The notes: generated by a model not told the origin, from the letters alone. A stretch of 64,000 bases of DNA from Chaetorhynchus papuensis (GCA_013396525.1 VWYX01000725.1:1-64000); one strand, 5' to 3'; shown: positions 47,597-63,189, counted from the first letter of the stretch. Translations and numbers: made by a program.

Positions 47597-47634
47597 ATTA
47601 ATAACTCCACAATAATAATTGTGAAGTTATTAAT
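47597..47634. repeat. Near-perfect inverted repeat (hairpin)
   Basis: Two 17-base arms (47597-47613 and 47618-47634) pair at 16 of 17 positions around a 4-base AATA loop. The arms are AT-rich. Just upstream, an 11-base direct repeat CTTGGTGACAT occurs at 47574-47584 and 47588-47598. The stem is shorter than that of a typical microRNA precursor. Confidence 0.85.
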
Positions 47635-50600
47635 AATTTACAAGATTTTCTACACCCAAATGGGCATTCCTAGTGTCATTGCTACAATTGACAAAAGTAC
47701 CCCCCGCTAAAAAAAAAAAGAAGAAAAGGGTTCTTTAGTGGCACCTAGTTTATTGTTGGTGATACATCCTGTATCTGTCTGGTGCATATTTCCAGTGCAG
47801 TTTTCCGCAAAATGTGATGGAACAGCATTGAGTCACCCCTTGTGCATTTTGCACTTGCTTTCATAAGGATGAACAAAGCAGAGAGAACACCAACCCTTTT
47901 GGGAGAGGCCTGGTTACACTGTGCTCTGCTGTTTTCTGTGGTTTTCTTGCTTATAGATTTTTATACAATTTTGAACTATTACTACTCTTTATGAAAGAGG
48001 CAAGAATACTGAAACTCTTGTCACACTGACCTTACCCAGTAAACCCAAAAAATAATTTATTCAGAACTAAATAACAAATTTTAACATACATTGTTGAGAA
48101 AGCCGAACGGTGGATATAGTCCAAAGAGTCCAAAGTAAAAAAATGTGAATCTAAATCATCAGCTGTGCTTCAATAAAGTAATTCTTTCCTCTAACAATGT
48201 AGAAATGTATGGAAGTGAAATGCTGAACCCCACTGAAGGGAAATGCGGTATTGAGAAGCACAAGAGAAAGGGAAGGGTCACCCTGTAATTTCATGGCAGT
48301 GCTGCTACAGGCCTAAGAGTTACTTGATCGAAAGTGGCATTTGGATGTCTTGTCATGATTCAGGATTTCACTAATCTAGGCTGCATGCACAAAAGATCAC
48401 AGAAACAACTGTCTGATAAAAGAGATCTTATAGTCAGAGAGGACTTAATTAACTTTCCTAAACAAGGGCATGCACTTACATGTGTGAGCCTGTAGGATAT
48501 CTAAAATACCCACAAAAGGGTGGCAGACCCAAAAGAGTTTCTGAAGATACATGGCCTCCCGGCATAGGCCAGTCTCAAACGTCAGTCAATGTTTGTATGT
48601 AGGAAAGTGAATTAAAATTTAAGCACTGTCCCGTGGGTAGTGCACACAACACAAGACAACAGTGAGATAATTACAATCAAAACCAGAAGTACACGGGCAT
48701 AGCATCACAGTTGTCAAGTGTTAAGATGTACTATGATATGCATGAGTTTTAACAGGAAGGCTATCACAGATCACAAGAGAATGGAGTGTAGCAGAAAAAA
48801 AATTAGGTGTACTGTAGTTCACACAGTTGCCACTTTCACTTTGCAGCTTTATGCCAAAACTGCACAGAAGAGTTATTGAAGTATATGGTTTCTTGGACTA
48901 GGCTACATGCCACATATCCAAGATTTTGCTTTTTTTGGGAGTTTGTCACTTCAGTTAGAAAAACACTAGAATTACTAGAAGAATACTAGAATTCAGGAAG
49001 TCTATTGGAATATCAACAAACTGTGTGAGGAGTGGGGAGAGCTTCTCTGTATGTAGTCCGAAGAATTCTCTAGAGCTAATAAATTATTCTTTACAGACAA
49101 ATAACTCAGTGAGAACATGCAGATACCAGTTTTCCACATTTTGATTCACAGTATGGACACAGAAACACAGAGCTGGAACTAGCTCAGAATAGATACCTTT
49201 GGTCTGATCATGTCTAATTAGCACAGATAGTACAACACTTTATTACATAGCCAGTGGCTGATGTAGTCTCTATCTCCTGTGCAACCAGCAGGTAACTAGA
49301 ACACTTATATAGAAAGTCAGAACGTTGAGGTGCTTGAACTCCCAAAACAACAAAGCTATAACCAATCCTTGTAACACAACAGTTGGTGATGAAATTAAGT
49401 CAATGTAGAGATGATGGACCTCTTTGAAATGTAAATTAGCTGGAAAATATGTGCTGGAATACAGGTATTCCTAATGCCCTAAAAGCACTAAACATCATTC
49501 CCAAGAAACTCTCTCACTGAATCATTTTGAAACTGCCTCTGATGGGGAAAAAAAAATGTGTGCTCTGCTGCCTTATTATAATTGCAAAGAAAAGTAGCAT
49601 CCAGTGCTAAGGAAATTATAGGTATGTCCTCTGGAAAATTAATGCTAAAATCCTCGGTGGAAAGAATAGCATTTTCCTAATGGTGGTAAACTAGCCCACT
49701 CTGTCTCTATGCTTCCCTTCTGTCCCCAGTTCAGGCCCTTTTTCTCTCCTTTCACCCTTAGGAAAAAAGACAACTGAACTCCAAAGTATGGCCTCTGTCA
49801 ACAGTCTAGATATCTAAAAGTTGGACATCAGACCAGTGCGCATAACAGAAACAGCCTCGAGGCATTCAAAGGTAACAGAGAGGCCATGTGCCAGTGTTCC
49901 CTTCTGTTCAACATCTCTGTGAGAATCTTTAAAAGCTCAGCTGCTGTTGATCTTTCAGCATCAAAACAATAATAATCATTCCTGTCCAAAGGAGCCTGAT
50001 GATAATATCATTTGGTGGGTTGCATGCAATTACATATAGATAACTTTTCATCAAGATGGTGATCTTGATGTGTCTACTGCTCCTCTGCTGTACTCTGATC
50101 TTATTTGTCCTCCCACCAGCTCCCAGATCCAAACAGGAGCAAAAGTTTTGGCTGCTCCTCAGGGCATGCACTTCTTTACTCCCTGGGATTCATAAGAAAT
50201 ACATAGAAATACACTTTGAAAAAAATAAAGAGCAAAGTTGAATTCTTGAATTCTCAGCTGGTGTGAAGTCAAAGTCACACAAACAACTTTTGCATATGGA
50301 ATGTGGAACACTCAACAGAGCTCCTAGATGCATTATCATGCATGCAAAGCCCTTCATAGTCAAATCCTTATAAGCTCCACTGCACATGCACATCACGATT
50401 GTGAATGTGCAAGCAGGGTACAAATGCTTGTAATGTTCATGTTCCCAGAGTACTTAGGGAATTTTAATGAATACATGCATAATTCATCTAAAAGGAGATA
50501 ACTGGCATGTGGCATACCAGGAACTGTGACCTGTTCCATTGATGTTAATGATAACAGCCTCAGCCAACTGTGGTGATGAACCTCCTTGAACCTTACAGTA

Positions 50601-53600
50601 GCTCATATATTTTCCTCTTGCTATAAATGTTTTATTTTACCTGATACAGTAATGAAATTGTCAAGATAATGAACAGAGTAATCATTTCACACAAATGGCT
50701 AACTTTAATTAAAAATCACAGTGTTGACTGCTAAAATATGGAGGTAACAGGCCATTGATCAGATTACAGATCACTGATAATTGAGACGTGGCTATAGACG
50801 AAAAGACCTGTGAACTCCACCTTACCAAAGGACAAAATGTGTGCTGTCAGTAAGCAGTAGTCTCAACACATCATTAGCCCATATATATGTAATTCTTTAC
50901 TCAGCTGTTAAATCTGCAAGGACAAATATTACCTGTTACACCACCTCCAAAGTAACAGTTTGAATTAATGACACAACTGCCACAGTAAAGGATGTCAGTG
51001 TCCTGAGAATGTGGTTTCCAGGAACAGTGGAAGACTACTTGTTCTAGAAGGTATTCCTGAGGAACAGAAACTCTCCTATCCTATGGCATGCCATTCCATG
51101 GCTACCTAAGCAAGCAGCATTCACAGAGGGACACTGAATTGGCTTTTCTGAAGAATGTCTAAAACCTCTACTATTCTGAGCATAGTGATCAGTTTCATGT
51201 CTTGCTATATTCTATTACAGTTTTCATCATAGTCACAAGGTTATGAACTCATCACATGTCATAAATATAAAGTTGGATATTACGTTTTACAAGTTTGGGG
51301 GTTTTCAATTAGAATAACCATGGATTCTCATTCTCTACTTCTGTTTTGAAAGAGTATAGAAAAAGAGAAATAATAAAATTTGGCTTACAAATCAAAATGA
51401 TGAAGGTGATTTTGAAAGATCTGACAGGGTCCAGAACAATTTTCACTTTGCGGATGTATGTCTAGTAATTATGGACTTGATGTGAAATGCCAAGGTCTTA
51501 CAAGACTCACCCCTGATGCTGTCTTCCCAAAACCCTCTTCTTTTGTTTACTACTGGCAAAGAAATCATGCCCTTTCCTCCCAAGTGTCTTCGTTACCTTT
51601 TTGCTAGATTGTTACACTAATTTGTTTGTCATATTACCTTTGGAAGGCACATGGTTTCACAGCAAGACACACTCAGTGTATTTGAACTCCCTACTTTGTA
51701 CCAGTTGCCAATTTACTGTCTGATAAAAATTAGTGTTTGAAATTTCCATGTAAAACTCTACATTGTATTATGTTTTAGAAAAATTCATAATTCATTGTTT
51801 TATGTTTTAGATAGACGTATGACTCAGAATAAAATGTTTTTGGAACTCATCTCAAGCCATGTGGCAATCCACGCTGCAGACTACTATGATCCTATGGATA
51901 CCTTGGTTTGCTGTTAATAAAGATTTAAGAACTATAGAAGATACCCTATCTGATGGTATGTACGGAAGTACCCATTTAAGTTCTAAATAGAGCATTTCTT
52001 AATCAAATCATTGCTTCTCAGAAGTGGCATTACAGTGAAAACTAGGATGAGTGCATCCCACTTGTTTTAGAAATTTATTGATAGAATTTCTTTACTTGCC
52101 TTTTTATGTTGAAGAAGGTTGATTCTTTAAAATCAAAGTCTATAACAAAGAAAATTCAATATCCAGCAGTAAAAGTAGGAAGTTGGAGGAAGAATTCCTA
52201 TTGGATACTTCCAGGCAGACCTATTTTGACATTTTCAACCAGTTTTGAGCCATAAATTTTTCTGGGATTACAATTTAAAGGCTGCTTGACAATTCTACCA
52301 TCAGAGTCACTAGACCCTAGCTTTTCTAGAGGAGTTTGAGATTTGGGAAGACAAAGAAGGAAGTAGTAGGAGACCAAGTTTTAACATATTGCATTATTGC
52401 ACAAAGCGGTAATTAAAGTTTTTGCACAGCCATATAATAAAACACCGCTGCAGATGTCTACCTTAGAATAATCATTGTGGACCACACAAGATCATTCCAA
52501 ACACTGACAGGGTCTAGTCACACCGAGCAACAAGTGTATTTTCACATCATTTTCCTTGTCCAGCCTGTATTTCTGTAGGACAATCTCTACTGTTCTCCTA
52601 AGACACAGCCCTCCTGACATTTAAATCTACCCTTCTATCAGACTTGCTATTCTTTTGAGAAATCATACCAGGAGTTCAGCATACAACACACTATTTATTC
52701 ATGTAATCATGGATAACAGGCCAATATGGAGAATGGACAATACTGAACAAGTTGTTCTGCTAGGACCAGTAGCCCCTTTCCACTGCTTGTTCTCCTACAG
52801 AAGCAGAGACAAACAGTGACAGCAGTAAAAATTACCGGGTTTGATGAGTAAAAATTAATGGTTGACCTCCTTAAAAGCTGCATCTCATATTCTCACAAAG
52901 TGAAAAGAAGTCCTAAAAGGCTAAGGACACAAAAAAGTGACTTTATATGTTTAATAAGCTAACACGGTGCTTAGCTACAAGAACATTCTGTTTATATGGC
53001 CATGGACAAGAATTTTTGGAATATGAACATATCCATGACAGCTGCAATGACACAAATTCACTTAGCTACCCTCACATTGTAACAACATTCAGTCATTATC
53101 AGTCAAGATCTATCTGAACAAATGACCTAAGGATAAAAAATTCCGTGTCTATTACTTACTAGAAGTCTTCTGGTTCCTTTTTTTGTTTGGTTGGGTTGGG
53201 TTTTTTTTTTAAATGAAGAAATAAAAGTAGTTTTAGTTAAACAAATAAAGGCTTAAACATATTTCAGGTAGGTAAATACATAAATATTGAATCAAGACGT
53301 GCAATTTCGGAAGAACTATCTCTGATAGAAAATCAACATTTCCTTACCTATGAGTTTAAATAAACTGGACTATGAGAGTGGAATTTCAACGTCGTGCTTA
53401 GGCTTTATGTTATGTAAAATGCAGAAGCACAGTATGAGACCAAAAAGCTAGATATATACCACCTTGTGATGTCTCTAATAATAGACTTTGTGCTAGTTTG
53501 AGTCTACTCAAGGGTATTCAGTAATTATGAAGTATAGACTATCAATAATAAGAGTTATATATTTAGCCTTTTATATCCTCAAAAAGCAGATATATGTCGG

Positions 53601-56600
53601 TTGGGTTTGTTTTTTTTAAAAATACCTCCCTCCTTGAAATTAATTATGATATTCATATTACTTGTGATCCCATGATATTCATTCATTTTTTTATTTTATG
53701 AGTACTTAATAAATATTATTCAACTTTAAGAACTCAGACTCTAGAGTAACTCATAAAAGCAAATCAATTCACTTTATGTGGTGAAACTGAAATTTTCTTT
53801 CAGAGGAAAACTAGATAGGAGCAAAGACAAAACACTAAACTATGCCTATAAGAAGAGACTTTCAGAGATGTCTGTCACATACTGACATGCGCATGTATAC
53901 ACTTTCTCCCTTAAGCAGTGAGACCAAGTAAGATTCCTTCTTCTAAGTACATTAACATCATCATCAACTTTGTTAGCACAAAGAAATTTTGCTGAGTCTC
54001 ACTCTGTATGAGAATGTCAGTTTATCTCTTCTGAGCCTAAATGCATACAGCTTGGGGGGGAAAACTTATTCTCAGAAGAAACAAATTTTAATTTTTGTAA
54101 TGTTTGTTCATGGTATTATTAGAATGGTGAATTGAGAGCATTTATTTATTATATCCCATTAAATATAAATATACATATATATTCCCTTATACAATGATGA
54201 AACAGATATGTTAATATAAAACTGCATTTTATGTAACAAATGTTCATGACATAAAATTTCCCCATTATTTCCCAAAATAAAAAGCAGTTAGAGTCTGCCC
54301 ATTAGCATCTTCACTCTCCCAAGAAATTCTCAGTTTGCAAAAATGTCCTTTATATTTTTTTTTCTAATGTGACTATTCGTTCCATTAGTATAGTGCAACT
54401 ATAGCTACTTTTGAACATGGGGAATACCAATTATATCAGCATTTATTAAGGGTTCAGGAAGAAGTTGTGCCTAAAACTGATCTGTCAGCCTTCATATGAT
54501 GCAAAGAAAGGAAATTAAACCTAAAGTACAGGTTAATGTTAGCTGTCTATGTTTTACGAGGCCACTAATTAACTCACTGGAATTGTTTATGCTCTGGTCT
54601 TGTTCTTGATAACACAGATGTTTTTCCACACTTTTTTACACTCTCCATGTCACATTTTTAAGTAACACTAGCCTGCCGATAAGGATTGTATGATTTTCAG
54701 TTCTCATGCATCTTCATTTAACAATCAATCAAACTGTACAATCTTCATTGACTTCTGGTCTGTTTCCATCTCACAGTAAGCCAATGTCAGTTGTTGAACA
54801 CTGTTAGTTTCCAAACACTATAAAGTCTAACAGGCTGTCAAAATCATGCTGTCATCATGTTGAGAAAGAGATTGCAAGTAAGCGTGGGAAGGGGGTAGTT
54901 TTAAATTATTCCTGCCAACTGATTTTAACAAAAGAAAATCATACATGTGGAGTCTACCCCAGCTGATGCTCCAGTGGTTTTCCCATGTGAGTGGAGCCAC
55001 GGTATCCACTGCTAGTGGATTTTCATGCACACAACTTGGAGCTGGCTGGAACATAAAAGTGGCTCTTTTGGTGTAGAAGTTACACACTCATTTAATGAAA
55101 AAGACTTAATTACGAAGGTTGTGATTCCAACCTCTGCAGTCCCTGTGATGGAGAGTGAACTGCATTGTGGTCTGGTGTTTCAGCTTTCTTGTCATCAAGC
55201 ACCACTTAATTATACTTATCATTAAAAAGAGTAATAATTTTCCTAAATAAGTTTAGAGTTCACTACCTATGCATGGCACATGATGAAAAGATTATACCCA
55301 AATTTTAAATAACTAAAAAAATAGCTACTTTGCTCATATTTCAAAGTAATTTAACGTATCATAATCATATGCTATTAAAAGAGCAAGATCTTTTGACATT
55401 TATAAAATATCCATATTATACTATAATACACATGCAACTTGTTTGTTACTACCCATTAAAAATATATACTAAAAATATATTACTCACTATAAATAAACCT
55501 CTTGGAAGAAAGTGAGATTGACTTTTCAATATGTGCCACACTCTGCTACTGTTAATGAAAGACCTGAATTAAAACTCGTCACATTTTTTGTGTTAAGTGT
55601 AACCTTTGGTCACTTACACTACTGGGAAATGCAAGATGGTGCTCATTTTATTGACTGTGTAACAGAGTTCAGTTCGTCATATTTTACCTGACACAATTTT
55701 CCTCTGATCTCAGAAGAAGAAGGGAAAGACATGCTCAGGTAACTGACTCACTATTTCTTTTTTAGCTTTGCTTCAGGAATTTATAAAAATTGAAACACAG
55801 GAAAAGGTAGGTTTTGAAATTTTAATGCCATTGCACGAATGCAGTTATTATATCAATTACACTGAACATTAGGCAACATCTAAATCAGTCCTCAGGACCA
55901 TTCCATTCACTTTGTTGACTATTCCGTCAGCAAATGCAGGAATACCAAAGACCATAGTTCACAACCAGTCTTTTCTTATCTCACACCCAGATCACCTACA
56001 TTTGTGTTTCTGTCAGATCCCATCACTGAAGGAGATTAGTGCTACTCACTCAGCCCTGGACCTTCTGATGGGACAGGCTGATCCCTTGGATCTCTGGAAG
56101 TGTTTCTCACATTTAATGGTTTTGAAATTATTTGTCTCGAGAGAAAAATCTACTTAAAATTAATGACATTGGGATTTTTTTATTAGGAGGGAATATTTGG
56201 ATCTGCTACAAGTGCATCTGCTTTGGGTCAGATACATAATCACAAAAAACTATTAAAAGATTAACATTTTCTCCAGCTAAAAATCTGATCTACCACATAT
56301 GAAGCTATTCTTTATCTACAGTCTAGATTAATTTCATTATAGCTGTTGTATTGTAGAAAGGCTAAAAGATTGAAAAAGGAGATGTGTTCTCTTTGTGTAT
56401 TACTATAATTAATATAGGTAATCTTCATGCATTTCTAGACTCTCTTTGTTCTGTAATATGAAATTATTATAAATATTTTTTTAAAGATTTGTGCTTTGTG
56501 ATGTGTTCATTATAGATTTTTTAGTTGGTTCTATTGAAAACAAGCTATTTGAAAACTGGGTGTTCCATCTGAAATCAAAATATCATGCATAAGTGTTTTT

Positions 56601-59600
56601 TATAGAAGTACAAGTACAAGTAACATGGCACGAGAAACAATTTGAGATGCCTGAGGAGATGTGTTCAGTAAATGTCAGGTACTTATTTTGTATGTAAATT
56701 CAGACATATTAGGAATTTTAACATTAATGTCAATCTGTCTTTCAAGAACTGTTCATGGCTTTGACAAGTGGTCTATGTTATTAGGAAAAGTGGAAATAAA
56801 TTCTCAGGCCCACACTGTCATTTGCCTTTTCTAGTAATCTATACAGCTGTATGTAGATGAACATTAGTAACTTTTCCTTTGGATACCAAACAATTGTATA
56901 TCACTTTATATCATGAGGTATATCAATGCTGGTGAATTTATCCAGTACGTGCAGACAATTGGCTTTAAATATAGCTCAAACTTTGATAGGACTAATCACC
57001 TAATGTCATCATTGACAGGAATATATGAAACAGCCTCTACTTAAATAACCTTTTCAAAAAACCCACAGATGAATTACGAGACTGAAAAAAAGAATACATT
57101 TAAAAGAATGAATCACTTTAATTTTTCATTTTACCTGTTAACAATGAATTCTCAGTTTTGTTGGCACTTCAGTAGAAATATTTAGACTTCTATCTCTATT
57201 AACTGGATTTTTCAGTGCCACCCTTTTAGATTACTTTTTTGGCACTCTGTGTCTGCTCTGAAGATAACAGGTACCAACTATATTTGACCCAAAATCCCTT
57301 GGAAGATACCCATCTCATTCAAGCAAATATTTTCCCACATACTGAGAATTACCATTTCTAAACCTGTAGACACATAAGTATGTGTTTTGAATAACTGAAA
57401 GTTAGGAATGCAATAACAAATGGGTAACACTGCACATACAGGAGCAAATAGAATATTGTTATTTTTTTTCTTTAATTCCACCCAAAGAGAGTGTATACAG
57501 TTTATACAGAATCAACAATGCAAAGCCTAAACACTTCAAGACTAATACTTGTAACGAATTATACGCATCTATTAGCATAAGAGGTAAACTTACTAAAAAA
57601 AGTTGTTATGAAAGCACCACAAATTGTTAAACACACTCGCAAATTGTTTAATATTCACAATTATGGATATCTGTGTTTTATTTCTTCAGAATTAAGGATC
57701 AAGAACAGTTTCAGTTGCAAAGCAGGAAACTCTACACTGGAAATTAGTAGATGTTAAGGTAATGTCCTTCATTTGACCAAAATAGCTTCTCCCAAATCAT
57801 CCCAGACAAGCTCTCATGCACCAGGTACTGAGAAAATCAATAATAGAAGAAGATTTTGAAGATTTTAGCACAGTGACATCCAGTGGAAGCTATGCAGTTT
57901 CAAGCTATGCAATGACTCTGGCTTCCTGCATGTCATCTCGTCATGGAACTCATAATACCAAGTTACATCTCCCTGTAGAGAGCTACAGTCTTTCCTCTCC
58001 ATGAGCTGCTGTGATGTGCTACAGAAATCTCTAGCTAATGCATACTTTGGACATATGTCTGGCTGAGGATTCTTCAGTGAATAGATGACTGCTGGCAAAA
58101 TACCTCAAAATCTATAGATCCATTCAATTAATAAATTGGTACTTGTTTTTCTGCCAAAAACTTCCAATTTTATGTTCTATTTTTGGCAAAAAGTGAGTGT
58201 TCCATAAAAAGCAACCATTGCAAAGAAAATTTAAAAATAATTTTCATTTTCATTTACATTTTGTGTCAGAAAAGCAAATGGAAGACTAGAGTATAAAGGT
58301 GGAAAAAAGGATTTTAGGTGTTTTTTTCTAACACCCCTAGTAACTGTGTTCTTAAGGATGTTTGTCCAAGCATTTTAACCTGCCATGTCCTCAAAAGCAG
58401 AATATGTCCAAAAGCTAAGGAACATTTCCTGGGAAGGTTGATTCAACACAGCCTTGAGAACAAGTAGAAATGGAATATTTCAAGGCAGCTGAAGTTTTTC
58501 CCAAACAAAGGAACCTGAATTTGTTTACAGTAACTAAAAATCACCAGCTACCAATTGCTCCTTGCTATTTCTAATGAATGAAAGATAAATGCTTTTTTTA
58601 AAGCACATTACCAACACAGATTAGTAAAGTCTCACCCCTAAGAGTTATTAAATTTTGTAAATGATTAATATTTAGCTATAGCACTGCTATGGGAGAAAAG
58701 AAAATTCAGATATGGCAGCAGAGTAAAAGGCTTCTAACCACAGAAGAAAAATATTACCACCAATGCCTTAAGAGAGGACTTTCCCTGAGAATATGATGTC
58801 AGAACGTTCTTGTCATTATCAATCCTCTACTAAAGTGCCTTTTGCAGAGACTTTGTGATTGCAGTTGCCATTGCCAGATACAGAACAGTCAGCTGAACAG
58901 AGTTTGAAGATCATCATTGGATAAAGAAAATGTTATATTCATCCTTAAAGTTCAGCCACAATTCTAATTTCATAACACAATAGTAGCAAAGGACATTGTA
59001 CTTGAATGGGCTGTTACAGAGATTCTAGAAGAGAAACTTGCTAATTCTTATCAAATCCAGTTTTTTGAAAGATAGATTAGACATGGGAAAATGGCTCAAA
59101 AAAACCATTCAATGTATTAGAAGTCTCCAGAAATGAACTCTCTGGAATAAGGAAAAAGAATAAAACAGACCAAAGAAGCAGTAAATAAATTTAGGTGTAG
59201 AAGCTGCTATGGCCAGGCAACACAAAAAAAATCCTCACTGAAGGATTACATATCACAACACAATTTCAAAAGATTACTATAATGTCTATGAAAAGGAAAG
59301 ATAAACTGCATTAAAGTAATGAGATAACATTTTCAAGAGTGCCTCAGGGAATATTCAGAATGGCTTACTTATCTTGGAGACTTTAATTTCCCCCAAATTC
59401 CATCCATAGGCAGTGTGTGAGAGTGATCTCTCCAGAAGGAAATTCATATTGGCTAAGTAGGCTCTTGCTTTGAAACACATCTATATGGGAGCAATGCAGA
59501 AACAGCAATAGCCATAAAGACTTTTTCAGCCAAACATGCCTTTCCACAAAAAACATTCCTTTATTTAATGATAAGGAAACATTTTTCTGAACTGATCTCT

Positions 59601-62600
59601 TTTCAAGTCTATTTTTGATTTGATTAAAAAAATGAGTAATGAATCTCTTTCCTAGTATATGGAGGGAAAGCTCTTTCTTTTGGGGGCATCAAAGAAAAAG
59701 TGAAGTATTAACATAAGTTTTCATTTTCAGATTGGTATTACATATCAGAGAGAAAAACACACTAATGCTCCCATATTTTTTTTTGCTGGGTAAGTACCAC
59801 AGTATGGATAAAAGCTGGGTGGGAATTTTGCCTCTATTCTGTCAGAAGCCACCAAAAGTTTATTAAATATCAGCTGAGGAGCATGAAAAAAATTTTGATT
59901 TCTTTGTGATTACGCTGCTTTCCTTCTTCGATACTCTCTGGTACACTACTAGCTGTGGTGCAATTTGAATCATGAGAAATATTCATTACCAGTTTTAATG
60001 GTAAACAAGTTAACATGTCAACACATTTTAAGTTCACAATTTGTATGATGTGTTGGTACAAAATTGATAGTTAGGAGAAAGTTTTATCTGGAAAAATGAA
60101 GACAATGACAGTGGTACCATCCTCCCCAAAATGGGGAGGTAGTAAAAGTGGATTTGATAGATACAGAGTATGTCAATATTGGTGGGACTCCAGCTGGTCA
60201 GAGAGTTCTCAACAATTTACTCTGTCCATCCTTGTTTCAGTGTTCTTGCTCTTACTTTGATAGACGTGTATGTATTATATGGATATGTTCATCAAGCACA
60301 TACTAACATAAAATGAATATTCCAAATTGATAGCGTTAAAATAGATAAAAATAGATAGTGTTAAAATGCTCAGAACTGTTTCTTGGTGAATTACAGTTTC
60401 CTTTTTATACTAGTAATATTTATTTACTATAGAAAATACTGATATATAACCACGCTACTCAATAAATATCGGAATCAAAATTATTATATACATCAAAATT
60501 GTACCAAAATATAATTGGAATATTCCATAACTTGCTGCAGTTATTATTAACCTAGGAGACTGGGGTCAATAGGATGTACTAAAATCTGAATCAAACTCAA
60601 GACTCTGTGCTAAAGCACTTCCATTACAGCACTCTTATGTGGTTTCCATGGAACACCTAAGGGTTAAACGTATCAGTCTTGTTCTTATAGAAGTCATTAT
60701 CCACAGAAAGCTGAACTGTAGTCTGGTTGCACACAATGTCAATTTAGAAGTCATTTACTTCCAGTAGAATCACTCATTATATGAAGGTAAGGGCAGAGTT
60801 ATTAGAATCTCCTTATTAGGTCAAATACTCTGGGCAAAGAATTTAAAGCCTGAGATTAAGTACTTAGAAAGTCTCCACATTTTTATGTGGTTGGCTTCTG
60901 TAAATAGGCTAAAAACAATGCTGTAATATGCACTTAAGTATGCAAAAGATTATGTGGAAAGAATGTGGAAGAATTTCTGTCACTATTGTTTACTTGTATA
61001 TTTATATTCCAACAATGTAATGCCTTAGAAAAATCCTGTATTGCCAGTGTTGTCGTAAAGAAACTTTTAATTTACTTTCTTTCTATAATTTTGTGTGGGG
61101 TTTCTAAATTTACCTTGACAGTATAACTTCTATAATTAAATTCAGAATTACTCAAAATAAAACAGCAAAAATATTATGGAGGTTATTTTCAAAAGGTGTT
61201 ATGACATTTCCAAGGTTATACTAATGACAACATCTGCGTTAGAGGAATCACAAAAGTAAAATCATGAATACTGGTCACAGCTGAGAGACAGCTGTGTGTT
61301 ATGGAATATGAAGATTAATAAATGTCAAACTCCCAGAAACAGAAAGAGTAAAAGATGCAGGAGGGAAATATTCATGTGTCCTGTGATAGGAAAAAGGAAG
61401 TAAAAATGACCAAGTAATTGACTTAGTCTCCTTAAGTATGAGAAATACAAAAAGAAAGGAAGTCTATCTGAACTATGTAAATGGAGTGAGTAAAGGAAGA
61501 GAACTTAAAATATTGATCCAGCATATACCCTATTAAAAAAACCCAAACAACAAACACAAACAATTTTGTATCTAACAAGGAGTTCAGTAGAGAAGATTGA
61601 AAAATTATTCATTGGGCTGATAAAAAATAATGTTAACAAAATTTATGCTAGAATTTTAATATTGTATATAAATAGTTTTATGTCAATATTTTAAAAATTA
61701 TTCCTGTGAAGGAGGTAGTATTCCAGTTTTGCCCGCAGCATTATGGTTATCCACTCAGAATATGGGATACCTTAGTTCAGTTCATTCCTTTGTGTAGGTT
61801 TTAATTTATCCCTTCAAGTATAATGACCTCTGGAGGCATAAACATTAAGAGGTCCAAGTGAAACATCCAGGAAAATTAAAATTATATCAGCAGGCCATGC
61901 AAGGGTTTACATTCTTTGTCGTAATCTGTTAGTCCTCTTGGTATCAGAAATAAACCAAAAACTGAAAGTGTAGCAATGACCTTCTGTCCCCCTCTTTAAT
62001 GCCTTTTGGATCTTATTATATCCATTTCACATTGTTTAAGATTGAGCCAATGACCATGAAAATGTTGGTGCATTAAAAAAAAAAAAAAAAAGCAACAAAA
62101 TTTCCAATGAGAATGATAATTCCTGAGATATGCAAAAGAGATTGTAACTTTGCCATCTATTAACAAATTGGTGAAACTACAGTTAATTTCCTTTCCTTTT
62201 ACGAAGACTCAGCAGCATTGTTTTCCTTCCAAGTCAAAAAGAACATCTTAAATCAAACATTAATTCCAGATTTTCAGTTTGGAGAGGCATCTTCTTTCCC
62301 CAGACAAACACAAATTTTAGCTGACATAATTATTGAAGGTCCTAATGATTTTGAACTGCAAACACTCAGTTAGTTATTTATACAGTTTTCCATTAAGGTC
62401 AGTTGCTTTCCATTCATTTTATGTTAATGCAGTTTGAATGACTTATTCTAAGCCACTCCCGATTTATGATCCTCAGAGGAAGAGGTAAAAAGCCCATCGC
62501 CCATCATTTTACACATGAACAGTGGTCCCTGGGTGGCTTTAAAATGCTGGCTCTTTTATAGTGCTATTCATTGTATACTCCTGCATCATTAGTAGGAAAG

Positions 62601-63189
62601 GTCAAGCAATATTTACTTATATTAGACAGGAACCTCATGAAACTATCGCTGTGAAACTATTCCTGAGACTACTAAACTGATACATGGGCAATCCTGGTTA
62701 ATTCACTGTTCAATGAAAGCACAAACACCACTGTAGAGTTCCAGCTCAACTCCTGTCCTCACACACAGTTACTTTATTAAGCAAAGCTAGTTTCATCAAA
62801 CAAGAAAGGTCTTCTTCACGGAGATGATATTATAAATTCAAGAAAGAATAAATGAGTTCCAGAGATGTAAAATACAGTAGCTTTGTCCTTAAGGTTAATG
62901 CCTGATATATAATTAGCACTTTGCTTTCTATGCAGAGAAACTGTAATTTTCAGCCCTTTGTTTTATTTGATAATCATGAACTCAGAGCACAAATTTAATT
63001 GTTATGAGGTATTTGATCTTTCAGAGGTGAAATCTCTCTATGCAAATGATTTCCTTGAAGAGAAAAAGATGTTATAATTATATCATATTTTTATAGTAAT
63101 ATTATAATAATAGCATTAAAATAAATTAAAAAAAAAAATCAATAGAGGCAGAGATTCAATTTCCTTCTCTCGCATATCAAATATTCAAA

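Larger units (their letters stand above)
42580..63189. other. 20.6 kb of unique AT-rich DNA free of recognisable mobile elements
   Basis: I found no CR1, LTR or gene in this long stretch. It contains simple repeats (43411-43526, 43991-44010), A-runs (15 at 45733-45747, 17 at 62075-62091), an inverted repeat at 47597-47634, and a T/G-rich run at about 53177-53212. All open frames are 86 codons or shorter and lack recognisable domains. Elements too diverged to see by eye may be present. Confidence 0.6.

Noticed and set aside
47574..47634. microRNA precursor
   Set aside because: The stem is only 17 bp with a 4-base loop, shorter than a normal precursor hairpin.
53177..53212. Telomere-like or G-quadruplex-like TTGGGTTGGG run
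   Set aside because: Only two or three GG(G)TT units beside T-runs; not the vertebrate TTAGGG repeat and too short for a confident quadruplex.
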